Assembly (NCBI GenBank): GCA_028819005.1
Contig: JAPPMP010000002.1
Span: 55,033 to 119,032 of the forward strand
DNA from: Acidimicrobiaceae bacterium
Lineage (GTDB): Bacteria; Actinomycetota; Acidimicrobiia; Acidimicrobiales; Aldehydirespiratoraceae
Direction of reading: 5' to 3'
Length of the DNA: 64,000 bases
Notes under the pieces: model-generated
The model's database searches: none
Seen by the model: only the letters and a program-made list of their open reading frames with translations
Told to the model about the DNA's origin: nothing
Made by a program: the position numbers and the translations under genes
Shown here: positions 17,127 to 25,807 of the stretch, one piece after another
Numbering within the stretch: position 1 is the stretch's first letter
How the letters are laid out: each line of letters begins with the position of its first letter

Positions 17127-17363
17127 TCACTTTCGGCGGCGAATCATCCAACCCAGGATCTCGCTGAGAATCGCGCCTGCTACAGCGGAAATCACAATGA
17201 TCAACCACAACGGCGCGCTGCGATCAATGAAGAACCACTGGACTGGAGTGCTGTCGGTGTTCTGCACGACGAAAGCGATCAACGCCAGGGCCACCAGCGC
17301 AGCTCCGATGAACTTGCCGATACCGGTTCTGGCCGGTGGTTGGCTTCTCTGGTCATCTGACAT
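17127..17363 (-). CDS. LapA-domain (DUF1049) membrane protein
   Basis: A 78-aa protein with two transmembrane helices: IGAALVALALIAFVVQNTD, followed by PVQWFFIDRSAPLWLIIVIS and a second helix ending SEILGWMIRRRK. The QN...V.W.F pattern and the Arg/Lys-rich end match the lipopolysaccharide-assembly protein A (DUF1049) family, whose role outside enterobacteria is unclear. Transcribed away from the 75-bp repeat. Confidence 0.85.
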   Translation of the reverse strand: MSDDQRSQPPARTGIGKFIGAALVALALIAFVVQNTDSTPVQWFFIDRSAPLWLIIVISAVAGAILSEILGWMIRRRK

Positions 17364-17477
17364 CCTCGGTCCTTTGCTCGTCTCGGTCCGCGTGCGCTCG
17401 ACTATTCGCGACGCCCTATGATTCGCATCATAGGACGCGGCTCGCCTTCACACGAGAGGCGGGATCGGAGCAGGGCG

Positions 17478-18380
17478 ATGCGAGTACTGATCAGCGGCTC
17501 GACAGGTTTGATCGGGACATCGTTGGTTGCCGCGCTCAAAGCCACCGCTCACACGCCGGTCCGTCTTCTGCGGTCGCAGAACCGAGACGACGCCGAGAGC
17601 ATTCTCTGGAACCCGGCGGCCGGCGAGTTTCCCAACGAAGCGCTCGAGAACATAGACGCGGTGGTTCATCTCGCCGGAGCTTCAATAGCCGAGAGACGCT
17701 GGAGCGATGCCCAGAAGACCCGGATTCTCGACAGCCGAACCACGACCACCTCACTGTTGGCGGGCGCGGTCGCCGCGGCCGAGAATCCTCCGGCGGTGTT
17801 CCTTTCGGGTTCAGCCATCGGTTTCTACGGGGACCGCGGCAACGAAGAGCTCAACGAGATCAGTTCCGGCGGCGAAGGTTTTCTTGCCGACGTGGTGCGC
17901 GCCTGGGAACATGCAGCGAGCACGGCGCGAGATTCCACACGGCTCGCGTTTCTCCGTACCGGTGTGGTACTGGCCGCCGACGGAGGGGCGCTGAAAGCAC
18001 AGCTCCCGTTCTTTCGGCTCGGGATCGGCGGGCGCATCGGCGACGGACGCCAGTGGCTGAGTTGGATATCGATCCAAGACATGGTGCAGGCCATCATCTG
18101 GCTGCTCGACAACGAGGTCTCAGGCCCGGTCAACATGACGGCCCCCAATCCCGTCACCAACGCCGAGTTCACCGCGACCCTCGGCCGGGTGCTGAGTCGA
18201 CCAACGATTCTGCCGACCCCCAAAGCCGTCATGTGGGCCACCCTCGGACGGGAGTTGACCGAACAGCTGCTCTATACGAGCCAGAAGGTCGAGCCCGCGG
18301 CGCTGATTGCGAGCGGCTACCGGTTCCGCGAACCAGACCTGGCCCAAGCACTGCGGAGCGTTCTCAACAAGCTGCAGTGA
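17478..18380 (+). CDS. TIGR01777-family NAD-dependent epimerase/dehydratase (SDR39U1-like)
   Basis: A 300-aa extended short-chain dehydrogenase. The Rossmann motif GSTGLIGTS opens the protein, DAVVHLAGASIAERRW marks the second strand, and SGSAIGFYGDRG contains the Tyr of the active site. The C-terminal part (residues 240 on) carries the TPKAVMWATLGRELTEQLL stretch typical of the DUF1731 tail. The substrate is unknown in this family. The ATG at 17478 follows GAGCAGGG and is chosen because the Rossmann strand starts there. Confidence 0.88.
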   Translation: MRVLISGSTGLIGTSLVAALKATAHTPVRLLRSQNRDDAESILWNPAAGEFPNEALENIDAVVHLAGASIAERRWSDAQKTRILDSRTTTTSLLAGAVAAAENPPAVFLSGSAIGFYGDRGNEELNEISSGGEGFLADVVRAWEHAASTARDSTRLAFLRTGVVLAADGGALKAQLPFFRLGIGGRIGDGRQWLSWISIQDMVQAIIWLLDNEVSGPVNMTAPNPVTNAEFTATLGRVLSRPTILPTPKAVMWATLGRELTEQLLYTSQKVEPAALIASGYRFREPDLAQALRSVLNKLQ

Positions 18381-18436
18381 CATTCAGCTCGAGCCCGGTT
18401 CTTGCCTCCAAGACCTCCACAACCCCTCCGGAACAA

Positions 18437-19516
18437 CTAGCCGTCAATGATCCAGACGTCGTCGGGCATTTCACGTTCAAAAGCACTCACCACCTTGCCG
18501 ACCCGGAGATCGGCTCCATCCCACACGATCAACGCTTCATCGGCGACTTGCCTCAGCCACGCATTCCGCCGCTTGAGCGCTTCACCCGCGTTTTTCGGGG
18601 TTGTAGGGACCTTGCGCTGCAAACACACGACTTTCAAAGCCCCGTCCGACATCAGCGAAAAGTGTTTTCTGTCAGCCGCAGGCCACTTGACGGCGGGGTC
18701 GGGATAGGGCAATACCACCACGTAAGGAACACCGGAGGCGGCCGCGGCCTCCGCGCCGAGGGTCTCCGCACCGCGGCGCAACCCCGTCAACACCACCAGG
18801 TCGTCGTCGAGTTCCTTCTTCGCCGCCAAGATCTCCGCTAGTCGCCGGCGCGTCACGCTTGACCTGCTGTCCTGAGAGTCGTCTTGGGAACCGCCTGAAC
18901 CGGCGCCGACCGAGCCGGGCTGCATCCCGAGGATCGCCACGCAACGGCTCGCCGGCCGCCACGAACCTGTATCGACGCGCTCGCCCGCGGCTCGCTCACC
19001 GGCCCCCGAGGATCCGGGCTCGTCAGCCCCGCCGAGATCATCGGGCACCCCGACGCCGTCGCGTCCCACCTGCGTACGCGAAGCTGCAGTCGCCAGACGA
19101 TCCGCCACGTCGTTCCATTCGTCTCCGGCGTGGCCTTTCACCCACCTGAACGTGATCTCATGCGGCGCCGCGCGGTAGAGCTCTATCAGCGGTTCCCAAA
19201 TGTCCCGGTTCGCGACCGGCTGCTTGTTGGAGTTGTGCCAGTCCCGTTCAAGCCAGCCGCCCCACCAGCGGTCGCGGAAACAGTTGACGACATAGGTGGA
19301 GTCCGAAACGACTTCAACGGGACCGCCAAGTGGGCCGGCGAGGGCCCGCAGTGCTTCCAGCACCGCTGTGAGCTCCATCCGTTGATTGGTGGTTGCCGCC
19401 TCAGCGCCGCTGGCCCAGCGGCCATCGGGCACAACCCAACCCCAACCACCAGGCCCAGGGTTCCCCACGCAGGCGCCGTCTGTGTAGACAGATGTTGTAG
19501 CAGTTGCACAATTAAT
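18437..19516 (-). CDS. rnhA: Ribonuclease HI fused to a SLOG/DUF1273-like domain
   Basis: The N-terminal about 150 residues are RNase HI, which degrades RNA in RNA-DNA hybrids. The catalytic carboxylates are in YTDGACVGNPGPGG, QRMELTAVLEAL, VVSDSTYVV and NDVADRLA. After a 70-residue Gly/Ser/Asp-rich linker comes a Rossmann-like domain (LVVLTGLRRGAETLGAEAA, then VPYVVVLPYPDP, ADEALIVWDG and DDVWIIDG). This resembles SLOG/YpsA nucleotide-sensing folds. No ATG or GTG lies near the expected start. An ATT at 19516 fits the family length, and longer in-frame starts up to 19687 are possible but overlap aceE. Confidence 0.82.
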   Translation of the reverse strand: MNCATATTSVYTDGACVGNPGPGGWGWVVPDGRWASGAEAATTNQRMELTAVLEALRALAGPLGGPVEVVSDSTYVVNCFRDRWWGGWLERDWHNSNKQPVANRDIWEPLIELYRAAPHEITFRWVKGHAGDEWNDVADRLATAASRTQVGRDGVGVPDDLGGADEPGSSGAGERAAGERVDTGSWRPASRCVAILGMQPGSVGAGSGGSQDDSQDSRSSVTRRRLAEILAAKKELDDDLVVLTGLRRGAETLGAEAAAASGVPYVVVLPYPDPAVKWPAADRKHFSLMSDGALKVVCLQRKVPTTPKNAGEALKRRNAWLRQVADEALIVWDGADLRVGKVVSAFEREMPDDVWIIDG

Positions 19517-19599
19517 CCGCTCATTCTGTGATCTCCGCTGACAACTTCCACCATTGCCTGGACCCCAAAGCAAAAAATGCTGCGAGAATAGAGACATAT

Positions 19600-22317
19600 A
19601 TGGCTGACCACTTCTCCCGCCAACTACCCGACATCGACCCTGCCGAAACGACCGAATGGATCGATTCCCTTGATGCAGTCCACGCAAGTCAAGGCCAAGC
19701 TCGGGCCCGTTACCTGCTCGCCAAGCTGCTCGAGCGCTCCAACGAACTCCAGATCGGGGTCCCCCCCACCACCAGCACGCCTTACATCAACACCATCCCG
19801 GCCGAATCGCAGCCTTTCTTTCCCGGCGACGAGAACATAGAGAGACGCATCCGCGCGATCATCCGCTGGAACGCTGCGGCAATGGTGATACGCGCCAACA
19901 AGATCGCAGACGGGATCGGCGGCCACCTGTCGACATTCGCTTCCAGCGCGGCGCTCTACGAAGTCGGCTTCAACCATTTCTTCCGAGGCAAAGAAGACGG
20001 ACTCCCGGGCGACCATGTGTACTTCCAGGGGCACGCCGCCCCGGGCGTCTACGCACGAGCCTTCCTCGAGGGGAGGCTCAACGAACAGCAGCTCGACAAT
20101 TTCCGCATGGAAGTCGGCGGGAACGGCCTGTCCAGCTACCCGCACCCTCGCCTGATGCCGGAGTTCTGGGAGTACCCCACCGTCTCAATGGGGCTCGGCC
20201 CGATCAATTCGATCTACCACGCCCGGTTCAACCGCTACATGCACCAACGCAAGATCGACGACACCTCCCAGAGCAACGTCTGGAGCTTTCTGGGCGACGG
20301 CGAATGCGACGAACCCGAAACCCTCGGAGCGATCGCACTTGCAGGCCGATCCGACCTCGACAACTTGAAGTGGATCGTCAACTGCAACCTGCAACGGCTC
20401 GACGGCCCCGTCAGAGGCAACGGAAAGATCATCCAGGAACTCGAAGGCGTGTTCCGCGGCGCCGGCTGGAACGTGATCAAGGTGATCTGGGGCAGCCGCT
20501 GGGACGAGCTCCTGCATCGCGACGTGGACGGAGTGCTGCTCAACAAGATGGCCGAAACGGTCGACGGCGAATACCAGCGTTTCGCTGTCGAAGACGGCGC
20601 CTACATCCGCGAGAAGTTCTTCGGACCCGACCCCCGGCTGCGGAAACTCGTCGAGCACCTGAGCGACGACGACCTCAAAGCACTCCCCCGCGGCGGCCAC
20701 GACTACCAGAAGGTCTATGCCGCCTTCAAAGCCGCAGCTCAGACCACTGGACAGCCGACCGTGATCCTCGCCAAGACCATCAAAGGCTGGACCCTCGGCG
20801 AGGGTTTCGAAGGACGCAACGCCACCCACCAGATAAAGAAGATGACCAAGGCGCAACTTCTGGAACTGAGGGCCAGGCTCCACATGGAGGACGAGATCTC
20901 CGAGGAGTCGCTCGAAGACGGCATCCCGCCGTACTACCGACCCTCACCCGACTCCGAGGAACGCGCCTACATGATGGAGCGGCGCCGGGCCCTCGACGGG
21001 CCCCTGCCCAGCCGCATCGTGCGGGATCGCCGACCGCTCAAGCTGCCCAGCGAGGCACCGTTCCTGGACCTTCAGAAAGGCTCATCGGGGCGCGCTGTGT
21101 CGACCACGATGGCCTTCACCGCGGTGCTGCGAGACCTGCTGAGAGACAAGCGGTTCGGCGAGCGCGTGGTTCCGATCGTTCCTGACGAAGCCCGAACCTT
21201 CGGTATGGACTCACTGTTCCGCGAGTTCCGGATCTACGCGCCGCAAGGGCAGCTTTACGAGCCAGTCGACCACGACCTGCTGCTCTCGTATGCGGAATCC
21301 GAAGACGGACAAATCCTAGAAGAGGGCATCACCGAGTGCGGTTCGACCGCCGAGTGGATCGCCGCGGGGACCGCCTATGCCAACAGCGGTGTGCCGATGC
21401 TCCCGTTCTACACGTTCTACTCGATGTTCGGATTTCAACGGGTCGGCGACTCGCTGTGGGCAGCGGCTGATGCACGCACCCGAGGCTTTCTCATGGGCGC
21501 GACCGCCGGACGCACCACTCTGCTCGGCGAGGGGCTGCAGCATCAAGACGGCCACAGCATGCTGTTGGCCTCAACAGTTCCCTCCTGTGAAGCCTACGAC
21601 CCGGCATTCGCCTACGAACTCGGCACGATCCTGCGAGAGGGCATGCATCGGATGTACCCCGACGGACGCTCCGCCGACGGCGAGGACGTCTTCTACTACA
21701 TCACGATCTACAACGAGAACTACGAGCAGCCCCCACGCCCGGACCATGTTCAGGACCGCGACATCACCGAGGGAATCTACAAGTTCGACGACGGCCCGGA
21801 CGGGGCTGAGCGCCGTGCGACCATCCTCTTCTCCGGAACTTTGAACCTGGCCGCGCGCGAGGCCCAGCAGATACTTGCCGACGAGTACGGCATCGGCGCC
21901 GAACTCTGGAGCGTCACCTCATACAAGCGACTCCGCGCAGACTCGCTGGACGTGGAACGACGCAACCGGCTGTCACCGGACCGGCCGGCCGAAGTGTCCA
22001 ACGTGACACGCAAACTGGGTGACAGCGAAGGACCGATCGTCGCCGTGTCCGATTGGATGACTCTGGTCCCCGATCAGATAGCGCGATGGACGCCCCGCCC
22101 TCTGCACGTGCTCGGGACCGATGGATTCGGACGATCCGACACCAGAGAGGCGTTGCGCCGATTCTTCGAGATCGACGCCGACAACGTCGTAGTGGCCGTG
22201 CTGTCGGCCATGCTCAAAGAGGGCGCCGCAACCAGAGAGGAAGTCTCCCGCGCCATCGCCAAAGCCGGCATCGATCCGTTCCGGCCCGACCCTGCCCATC
22301 CCGACACCGGTGCCTGA
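19600..22317 (+). CDS. aceE: Pyruvate dehydrogenase E1 component, homodimeric type
   Basis: A 905-aa thiamine-diphosphate enzyme that decarboxylates pyruvate and acetylates the lipoyl group of E2. It has the AceE architecture. The ThDP-binding loop GDGECDEPETLGAIALAGR continues towards CNLQRLDGPVRGNGK. The E1-specific GHAAPGVYARAFLEGRL and the C-terminal segment PRPLHVLGTDGFGRSDTREA are also present. ATG at 19600 is preferred over an upstream ATG at 19528 because family homology starts with the HFSRQLPDIDPAETTEW-like stretch. It overlaps the next gene by 8 bp. Confidence 0.95.
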   Translation: MADHFSRQLPDIDPAETTEWIDSLDAVHASQGQARARYLLAKLLERSNELQIGVPPTTSTPYINTIPAESQPFFPGDENIERRIRAIIRWNAAAMVIRANKIADGIGGHLSTFASSAALYEVGFNHFFRGKEDGLPGDHVYFQGHAAPGVYARAFLEGRLNEQQLDNFRMEVGGNGLSSYPHPRLMPEFWEYPTVSMGLGPINSIYHARFNRYMHQRKIDDTSQSNVWSFLGDGECDEPETLGAIALAGRSDLDNLKWIVNCNLQRLDGPVRGNGKIIQELEGVFRGAGWNVIKVIWGSRWDELLHRDVDGVLLNKMAETVDGEYQRFAVEDGAYIREKFFGPDPRLRKLVEHLSDDDLKALPRGGHDYQKVYAAFKAAAQTTGQPTVILAKTIKGWTLGEGFEGRNATHQIKKMTKAQLLELRARLHMEDEISEESLEDGIPPYYRPSPDSEERAYMMERRRALDGPLPSRIVRDRRPLKLPSEAPFLDLQKGSSGRAVSTTMAFTAVLRDLLRDKRFGERVVPIVPDEARTFGMDSLFREFRIYAPQGQLYEPVDHDLLLSYAESEDGQILEEGITECGSTAEWIAAGTAYANSGVPMLPFYTFYSMFGFQRVGDSLWAAADARTRGFLMGATAGRTTLLGEGLQHQDGHSMLLASTVPSCEAYDPAFAYELGTILREGMHRMYPDGRSADGEDVFYYITIYNENYEQPPRPDHVQDRDITEGIYKFDDGPDGAERRATILFSGTLNLAAREAQQILADEYGIGAELWSVTSYKRLRADSLDVERRNRLSPDRPAEVSNVTRKLGDSEGPIVAVSDWMTLVPDQIARWTPRPLHVLGTDGFGRSDTREALRRFFEIDADNVVVAVLSAMLKEGAATREEVSRAIAKAGIDPFRPDPAHPDTGA

Positions 22318-22903
22318 GGAGCCGCGGCCCGCCGAGGGCACGCTCGTCGTTACCGGAGACCCCGAAGCGGACCACCTCCTCAACACCAACCCACTCGCGC
22401 TGCTGATCGGAATGCTCCTCGACCAGCAGGTCCCGATCGAATGGGCCTTTGCGGGACCCTTCCGACTGGCCCAACGACTCGACGGAACCCTCGACGCCGC
22501 TCAGATCGCCGCGATGGACCCAGAGGAACTGGCTGCGGCAGCCGCTGAGAAACCCGCAGTCCACCGCTTTCCGGCCATGATGGGGCGGCGCATCCACAAG
22601 CTGTGCGAGCATCTCGTTGACGAACACGAAGGCGATCCAGAATCGCTGTGGGCAGGTATCGATGATGCCGAGGTGGTCTACAAGCGACTCTTGGCCTTGC
22701 CCGGCTACGGCCCGGTGAAGGCCCAGATCTTCATGTCCATCCTCGCCAAACGCTTCGGCTGTCAGCCGTCAGGCTGGGAGACCATCTCCGGGGTGTTCGC
22801 TTCAGAAGATCTCCGCAGCGTTGCCGACCTCGGCGACCCGGGCGCCCTTGGTCGGCTCCGAGAGAAACGCCGGTCCGAGAAACATTCTCAAGGCTCTGGT
22901 TGA
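22310..22903 (+). CDS. HhH-GPD-type base-excision DNA repair protein (TIGR03252-like)
   Basis: A 197-aa protein with a helix-hairpin-helix/GPD segment (LLALPGYGPVKAQIFMSILAKRFG at about 135-158) and an N-terminal half beginning LVVTGDPEADHLLNTNPLALLIGMLLDQQVP-like. This matches the actinobacterial TIGR03252 family of predicted DNA glycosylases. The catalytic Asp expected after the HhH cannot be assigned with certainty. The GTG start overlaps the aceE stop, so the two genes are translationally coupled. Confidence 0.85.
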   Translation: MPEEPRPAEGTLVVTGDPEADHLLNTNPLALLIGMLLDQQVPIEWAFAGPFRLAQRLDGTLDAAQIAAMDPEELAAAAAEKPAVHRFPAMMGRRIHKLCEHLVDEHEGDPESLWAGIDDAEVVYKRLLALPGYGPVKAQIFMSILAKRFGCQPSGWETISGVFASEDLRSVADLGDPGALGRLREKRRSEKHSQGSG

Positions 22904-22906
22904 TCC

Positions 22907-23677
22907 TCAGGCGACCTCGGAAAGCAACCGGTTGCGTTGGCGGTCAAGCCAACCGAGGACAACCGCTATAGCCCGAGGGTCGTGGCGCAGGTGATGGCTC
23001 GCTCCGTCAATGATCCGCAGGTCGGCCGCACCATGCGCGTCGGCAACAGCGCGGGCGTCCAACACCGGCACAACCTCATCATCGCTGCCATGAATCAACA
23101 GCAGCTCGCGCGGGGACAAACGAACCGCAGCCTTGCTGGCGTCAACGGAACGCAACTGCTGGGACCAATCACTGAAGTCTTCTGGAAAGTCGCTGTCGCG
23201 GATAGCCCCCATCTCGCGTGCGAGCACTAGCAGCTTGCGGGGACTGCGAGCCCAGTCGCTGAAATCGGCGGGCAGAGCGACCGCGCAGACGCCGCGGATC
23301 GATTCGTCAGCCGCACCGGCCTCAACGGCCAGAGCACCTCCAGTGCCGAACCCCAGAAGCCACACACCGTCGCAGTACGCCGACTCGCGAAGATATGCGA
23401 TCGCGCCTTTCAGGTCCCGCAGCCAACCCTCGAGAGAAAAGTCTCCTGCGGACTGTGCAATCCCCCTGCTCGAATATGCCAGCGCAGCCCAACCGCACTC
23501 TGTCGCCACTCGATCGGCCAAGCCCGGAAAGCTCGACGTTGAGTTGATACCGCCGCCGGCCTCTGCCGGGAAACCGTGAGCAATCACCAGCCCGGGCTGG
23601 GCGGTGCCACGATTCTGGCGGGGGCGAGCGAGATGGGCTTCCAACTCGATGCCGTCAACCGAGAACCGACTATCCAC
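22907..23677 (-). CDS. Alpha/beta hydrolase-fold protein lacking the nucleophilic Ser
   Basis: A 256-aa alpha/beta hydrolase. The oxyanion region is LVIAHGFPAEAGG. The nucleophile elbow reads LLGFGTGGALA, so the usual Ser of GxSxG is Gly. The acid and base positions appear intact (HGSDDEVVPVLDARAV; DGASHHLRHDPRA). Missing the Ser, it may be a non-hydrolytic member or use another residue. The GTG at 23677 is chosen because the family-like beta strand begins directly afterwards and the upstream gene stops 19 bp before it; an upstream ATG would overlap that gene. Confidence 0.75.
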   Translation of the reverse strand: MDSRFSVDGIELEAHLARPRQNRGTAQPGLVIAHGFPAEAGGGINSTSSFPGLADRVATECGWAALAYSSRGIAQSAGDFSLEGWLRDLKGAIAYLRESAYCDGVWLLGFGTGGALAVEAGAADESIRGVCAVALPADFSDWARSPRKLLVLAREMGAIRDSDFPEDFSDWSQQLRSVDASKAAVRLSPRELLLIHGSDDEVVPVLDARAVADAHGAADLRIIDGASHHLRHDPRAIAVVLGWLDRQRNRLLSEVA

Positions 23678-23696
23678 GAAAGCGTCGCCTCGCTGG

Positions 23697-23888
23697 TCAA
23701 GTCGACCGCAACCGATAGCCGCGGTTGCGAGCTTCGGCCAGAGTGTCGGGTCCGAACGCGAGGGCATGGGGGCCATTGGCAAGCTCTGCAATGACAGCCT
23801 CGTCGGCGACGTCGTCGAGGTCGTAGACCACCTGGAGCCGCTTGTCGCCCAGAAAGCGGCTGTTCTCGAATCGAGCCGGTCGCTCCAT
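23697..23888 (-). CDS. Small conserved-looking actinobacterial protein (63 aa)
   Basis: Reads MERPARFENSRFLGDKRLQV, then VYDLDDVADEAVIAELANGP and HALAFGPDTLAEARNRGYRL. It is compact, charge-balanced and has no membrane segment. The pattern (RFLGDKR.Q.VYDLD ... FGPDTLAEARNRGYR) looks like a conserved actinobacterial hypothetical protein, but I cannot name a function. It precedes the alpha/beta hydrolase by 19 bp, so the two are probably an operon, and it follows a strong terminator. Confidence 0.7.
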   Translation of the reverse strand: MERPARFENSRFLGDKRLQVVYDLDDVADEAVIAELANGPHALAFGPDTLAEARNRGYRLRST

Positions 23889-23915
23889 CCACGCAACATA
23901 GCGGCAAACGCGACC

Positions 23916-23961
23916 AAAAAGAGAACCGTCCCAAGGCCGCAACAGCCTTGGGACGGTTCTC
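23916..23961 (-). terminator. Strong intrinsic terminator
   Basis: GAGAACCGTCCCAAGGC (23921-23937) and GCCTTGGGACGGTTCTC (23945-23961) form a perfect 17-bp stem with a 7-base loop. On the minus strand it is followed by TTTTT (23916-23920). It ends the structured non-coding stretch and lies 33 bp before the next minus-strand gene. Confidence 0.85.
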
Positions 23962-24106
23962 GAGCATTGCTGAAAAACAATGTTTGCTGGAAAGCCCAGG
24001 GAAGTGGCGGCACCTTGCGGCACCACACCGGGCGTGACATATTCCCGGTCCACCTAGCCCCAGGGGTGGAGCTGGCTTGGTTTGCGCCAGTGGTCCAGCA
24101 GCTGTT

Positions 24107-24148
24107 CTAGCGGCCAGCCACCTCCAAGGTCACAGATCTTCTACACAC
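24107..24148 (-). CDS. 13-codon mini-ORF with near-perfect ribosome site
   Basis: GTG start, peptide MCRRSVTLEVAGR, TAG stop. The ribosome site AAAGGAGGTGG (24157-24167) is the strongest in the window and is spaced 8 bases from the GTG. The same bases can pair with a segment just downstream of the stop codon, so translation of the peptide could open or close the structure. Function unknown; a leader peptide is an inference. Confidence 0.4.
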   Translation of the reverse strand: MCRRSVTLEVAGR

Positions 24149-24224
24149 TGCGGGACCACCTCCTTTCTTTGGTGTCAACAGTGAAGCACAAAAGCGCGTG
24201 GGAGTGTGGGATATTTTGCTCCGA

Positions 24225-24668
24225 TCACAAATCCGCCACCTCATCGCCGATGGCTCCGATCGCGGCCAAGTACCTGTTCTGCAGTTCGAGCACACAAACC
24301 ACATCGACCGCTTCTGGACCACCCGAAGCCATCGAGCGGGCAACGATCGCATCAATCGCAGCATCCTCCGCGGCGACCGCCCCATCGATGCGCACGCGTT
24401 CAGTCGCCAGTTCTTGACCGTGACTCGAGGAGACCCCGACGTCTTGGAACCAGTCAAGGTGCCACTTGAGGATTTGGGCGACATCGTCATATGAGATCCG
24501 CGCTGTCACCTCTTCAGGCAACCTCTGCGCGATCCACAAGACCGCATCGTTGAGATCGTAGACCGCGGGGTTTCGCTCGACTTCCAGTCGCCCGACCGCC
24601 TGCCCGACAGCGACGAAGGCGATCACAACGACGACGAAGGCGCCAACTCCGAAGAAGATCCACTCCAA
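24225..24668 (-). CDS. Conserved membrane-anchored protein, unknown function
   Basis: A 147-aa protein with one N-terminal membrane helix (WIFFGVGAFVVVVIAFVAVG) followed by a soluble domain starting RLEVERNPAVYDLNDAVLWI and continuing AQRLPEEVTARISYDDVAQI. The conserved-looking core (YD..DAV.WI...LP......ISYDDV..IL.WHLDW) recalls an actinobacterial hypothetical family. Co-directional with, and 23 bp downstream of, the acyl-CoA dehydrogenase. No function is claimed. Confidence 0.75.
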   Translation of the reverse strand: MEWIFFGVGAFVVVVIAFVAVGQAVGRLEVERNPAVYDLNDAVLWIAQRLPEEVTARISYDDVAQILKWHLDWFQDVGVSSSHGQELATERVRIDGAVAAEDAAIDAIVARSMASGGPEAVDVVCVLELQNRYLAAIGAIGDEVADL

Positions 24669-24691
24669 GCCGCGTCACCCTCGCCGGACAG

Positions 24692-25807
24692 TCAGATCCC
24701 GATGCGTTGGGCGAGCAGTTCGCGATGGTAGGTCGGATCGCCGAACAGCAGCTCGGAACTCTTCGCTCGTTTGAAGTAGAGGTGAGCGGGATGCTCCCAT
24801 GTGAAGCCGATTCCGCCATGGATCTGGATGTTCTCCGCGGCGGCATGAAAGTAGGCCTCTGAGCAGTAACTCTTGGCCAACGATGCGACCTGGCCCAGTT
24901 CGTCGTTCATCTCTGCAGCACACCAACCCGCGTAGTAGGCGGCGGACTTGGCCGACTCGACCTCTAGGAGCATGTCGGCGCACTTGTGCTTGATGGCCTG
25001 GAAGGACCCGATCGGGCGGCCGAACTGGACACGGACCTTGGCGTACTCGACCGACATGTCCAGACACATCTGCGCACCGCCCACCTGTTCAGCCGCGAGC
25101 GCCACCGCAGCGAGGTCGAGTACCGTCTCCAGGACTTCCCAGCCGGCGCCGTCCCGGCCTATCAACTCGGCGGACACACCGGAGAACTCCAACTTGGCCT
25201 GCTTGCGGGTCTGATCCATTGTCGACAGCGCAGTGCGGGTGAGGCCCTCTGCGTCGGCGGCAACACTGAACAGCGACACTCCGGCGTCGCTTCGGGCAGC
25301 CACCAGGATCAGACTGGCCGTGTGACCGTCGAGCACATACATCTTCGTGCCGTCGAGGGTCCAGGAGTCGCCGTCGGCCGAGGCCTGCATGGTGATCCCG
25401 CCCTCGTCCCAGCGTCCGTTCTCCTCGGTGAAGGCGAGAGTCGCCCGGGTCTCCCCCGAGGCGATTCCCGGAAGGTGGGCGTTCTTGGCATCCTCATCGC
25501 CACTTTGCAGAAGCGTGTTGGCGGCGAGCACGCAAGACGAGAAGTAAGGAGCGCACAGCAGTGCCCGACCCATTTCCTCGAGCACCACGATCTGCTCCAC
25601 GAAACCGAAACCCTGACCTCCGTATTCTTCGGGGATTGCGAGTGCTTGCAGGCCCATTTGTTCAGCCATCTGGCTCCAGACGGCGTCGTCGTATCCAACC
25701 TCAGTGTCCATCTGCTCACGCACTGACGTCTCGGGCGACTTGTCTTCGAGGAAGCTGCGGACGAACTCGCGCAACTGTTCCTGCTCTTCTGAGAATGCAA
25801 AGTTCAT
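24692..25807 (-). CDS. Acyl-CoA dehydrogenase family protein
   Basis: A 371-aa FAD-dependent acyl-CoA dehydrogenase (beta-oxidation-type dehydrogenation). The N-terminal helical domain starts MNFAFSEEQEQLREFVRSFL. The middle domain has ATLAFTEENGRWD and the C-terminal domain has VQFGRPIGSFQAIKHKCADM, IHGGIGFTWEHPAHLY and a terminal HRELLAQRIGI. The family's usual catalytic Glu near the GG is not obvious, as is common in FadE-like actinobacterial members. Substrate unknown. ATG at 25807 is chosen over an upstream start for homology reasons. Confidence 0.9.
   Translation of the reverse strand: MNFAFSEEQEQLREFVRSFLEDKSPETSVREQMDTEVGYDDAVWSQMAEQMGLQALAIPEEYGGQGFGFVEQIVVLEEMGRALLCAPYFSSCVLAANTLLQSGDEDAKNAHLPGIASGETRATLAFTEENGRWDEGGITMQASADGDSWTLDGTKMYVLDGHTASLILVAARSDAGVSLFSVAADAEGLTRTALSTMDQTRKQAKLEFSGVSAELIGRDGAGWEVLETVLDLAAVALAAEQVGGAQMCLDMSVEYAKVRVQFGRPIGSFQAIKHKCADMLLEVESAKSAAYYAGWCAAEMNDELGQVASLAKSYCSEAYFHAAAENIQIHGGIGFTWEHPAHLYFKRAKSSELLFGDPTYHRELLAQRIGI

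Larger units (their letters stand above)
23915..24168 (-). ncRNA. Candidate structured non-coding RNA / structured leader with mini-ORF
   Basis: The minus-strand RNA of this gene-free stretch can form several hairpins in a row. A long-range stem at 24160-24153 with 24096-24089 (GGUGGUCC/GGACCACU) is extended by GCAG/CUGC and encloses a 13-codon ORF. Further elements are CCACC/GGTGG, ACCGGG/CCCGGT and CATTG/CAATG. The stretch ends with a perfect 17-bp stem plus T-run. No protein of normal size fits. I cannot match it to a named RNA family from memory. Gene, 3' UTR or attenuator are all possible. Confidence 0.45.

Noticed and set aside
16768-17208. Open frames with repeated peptides on the minus strand
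   Set aside because: They are produced by the 75-bp tandem repeats, whose length is a multiple of three; they run into the end of the selenoprotein gene and have no start with a ribosome site.
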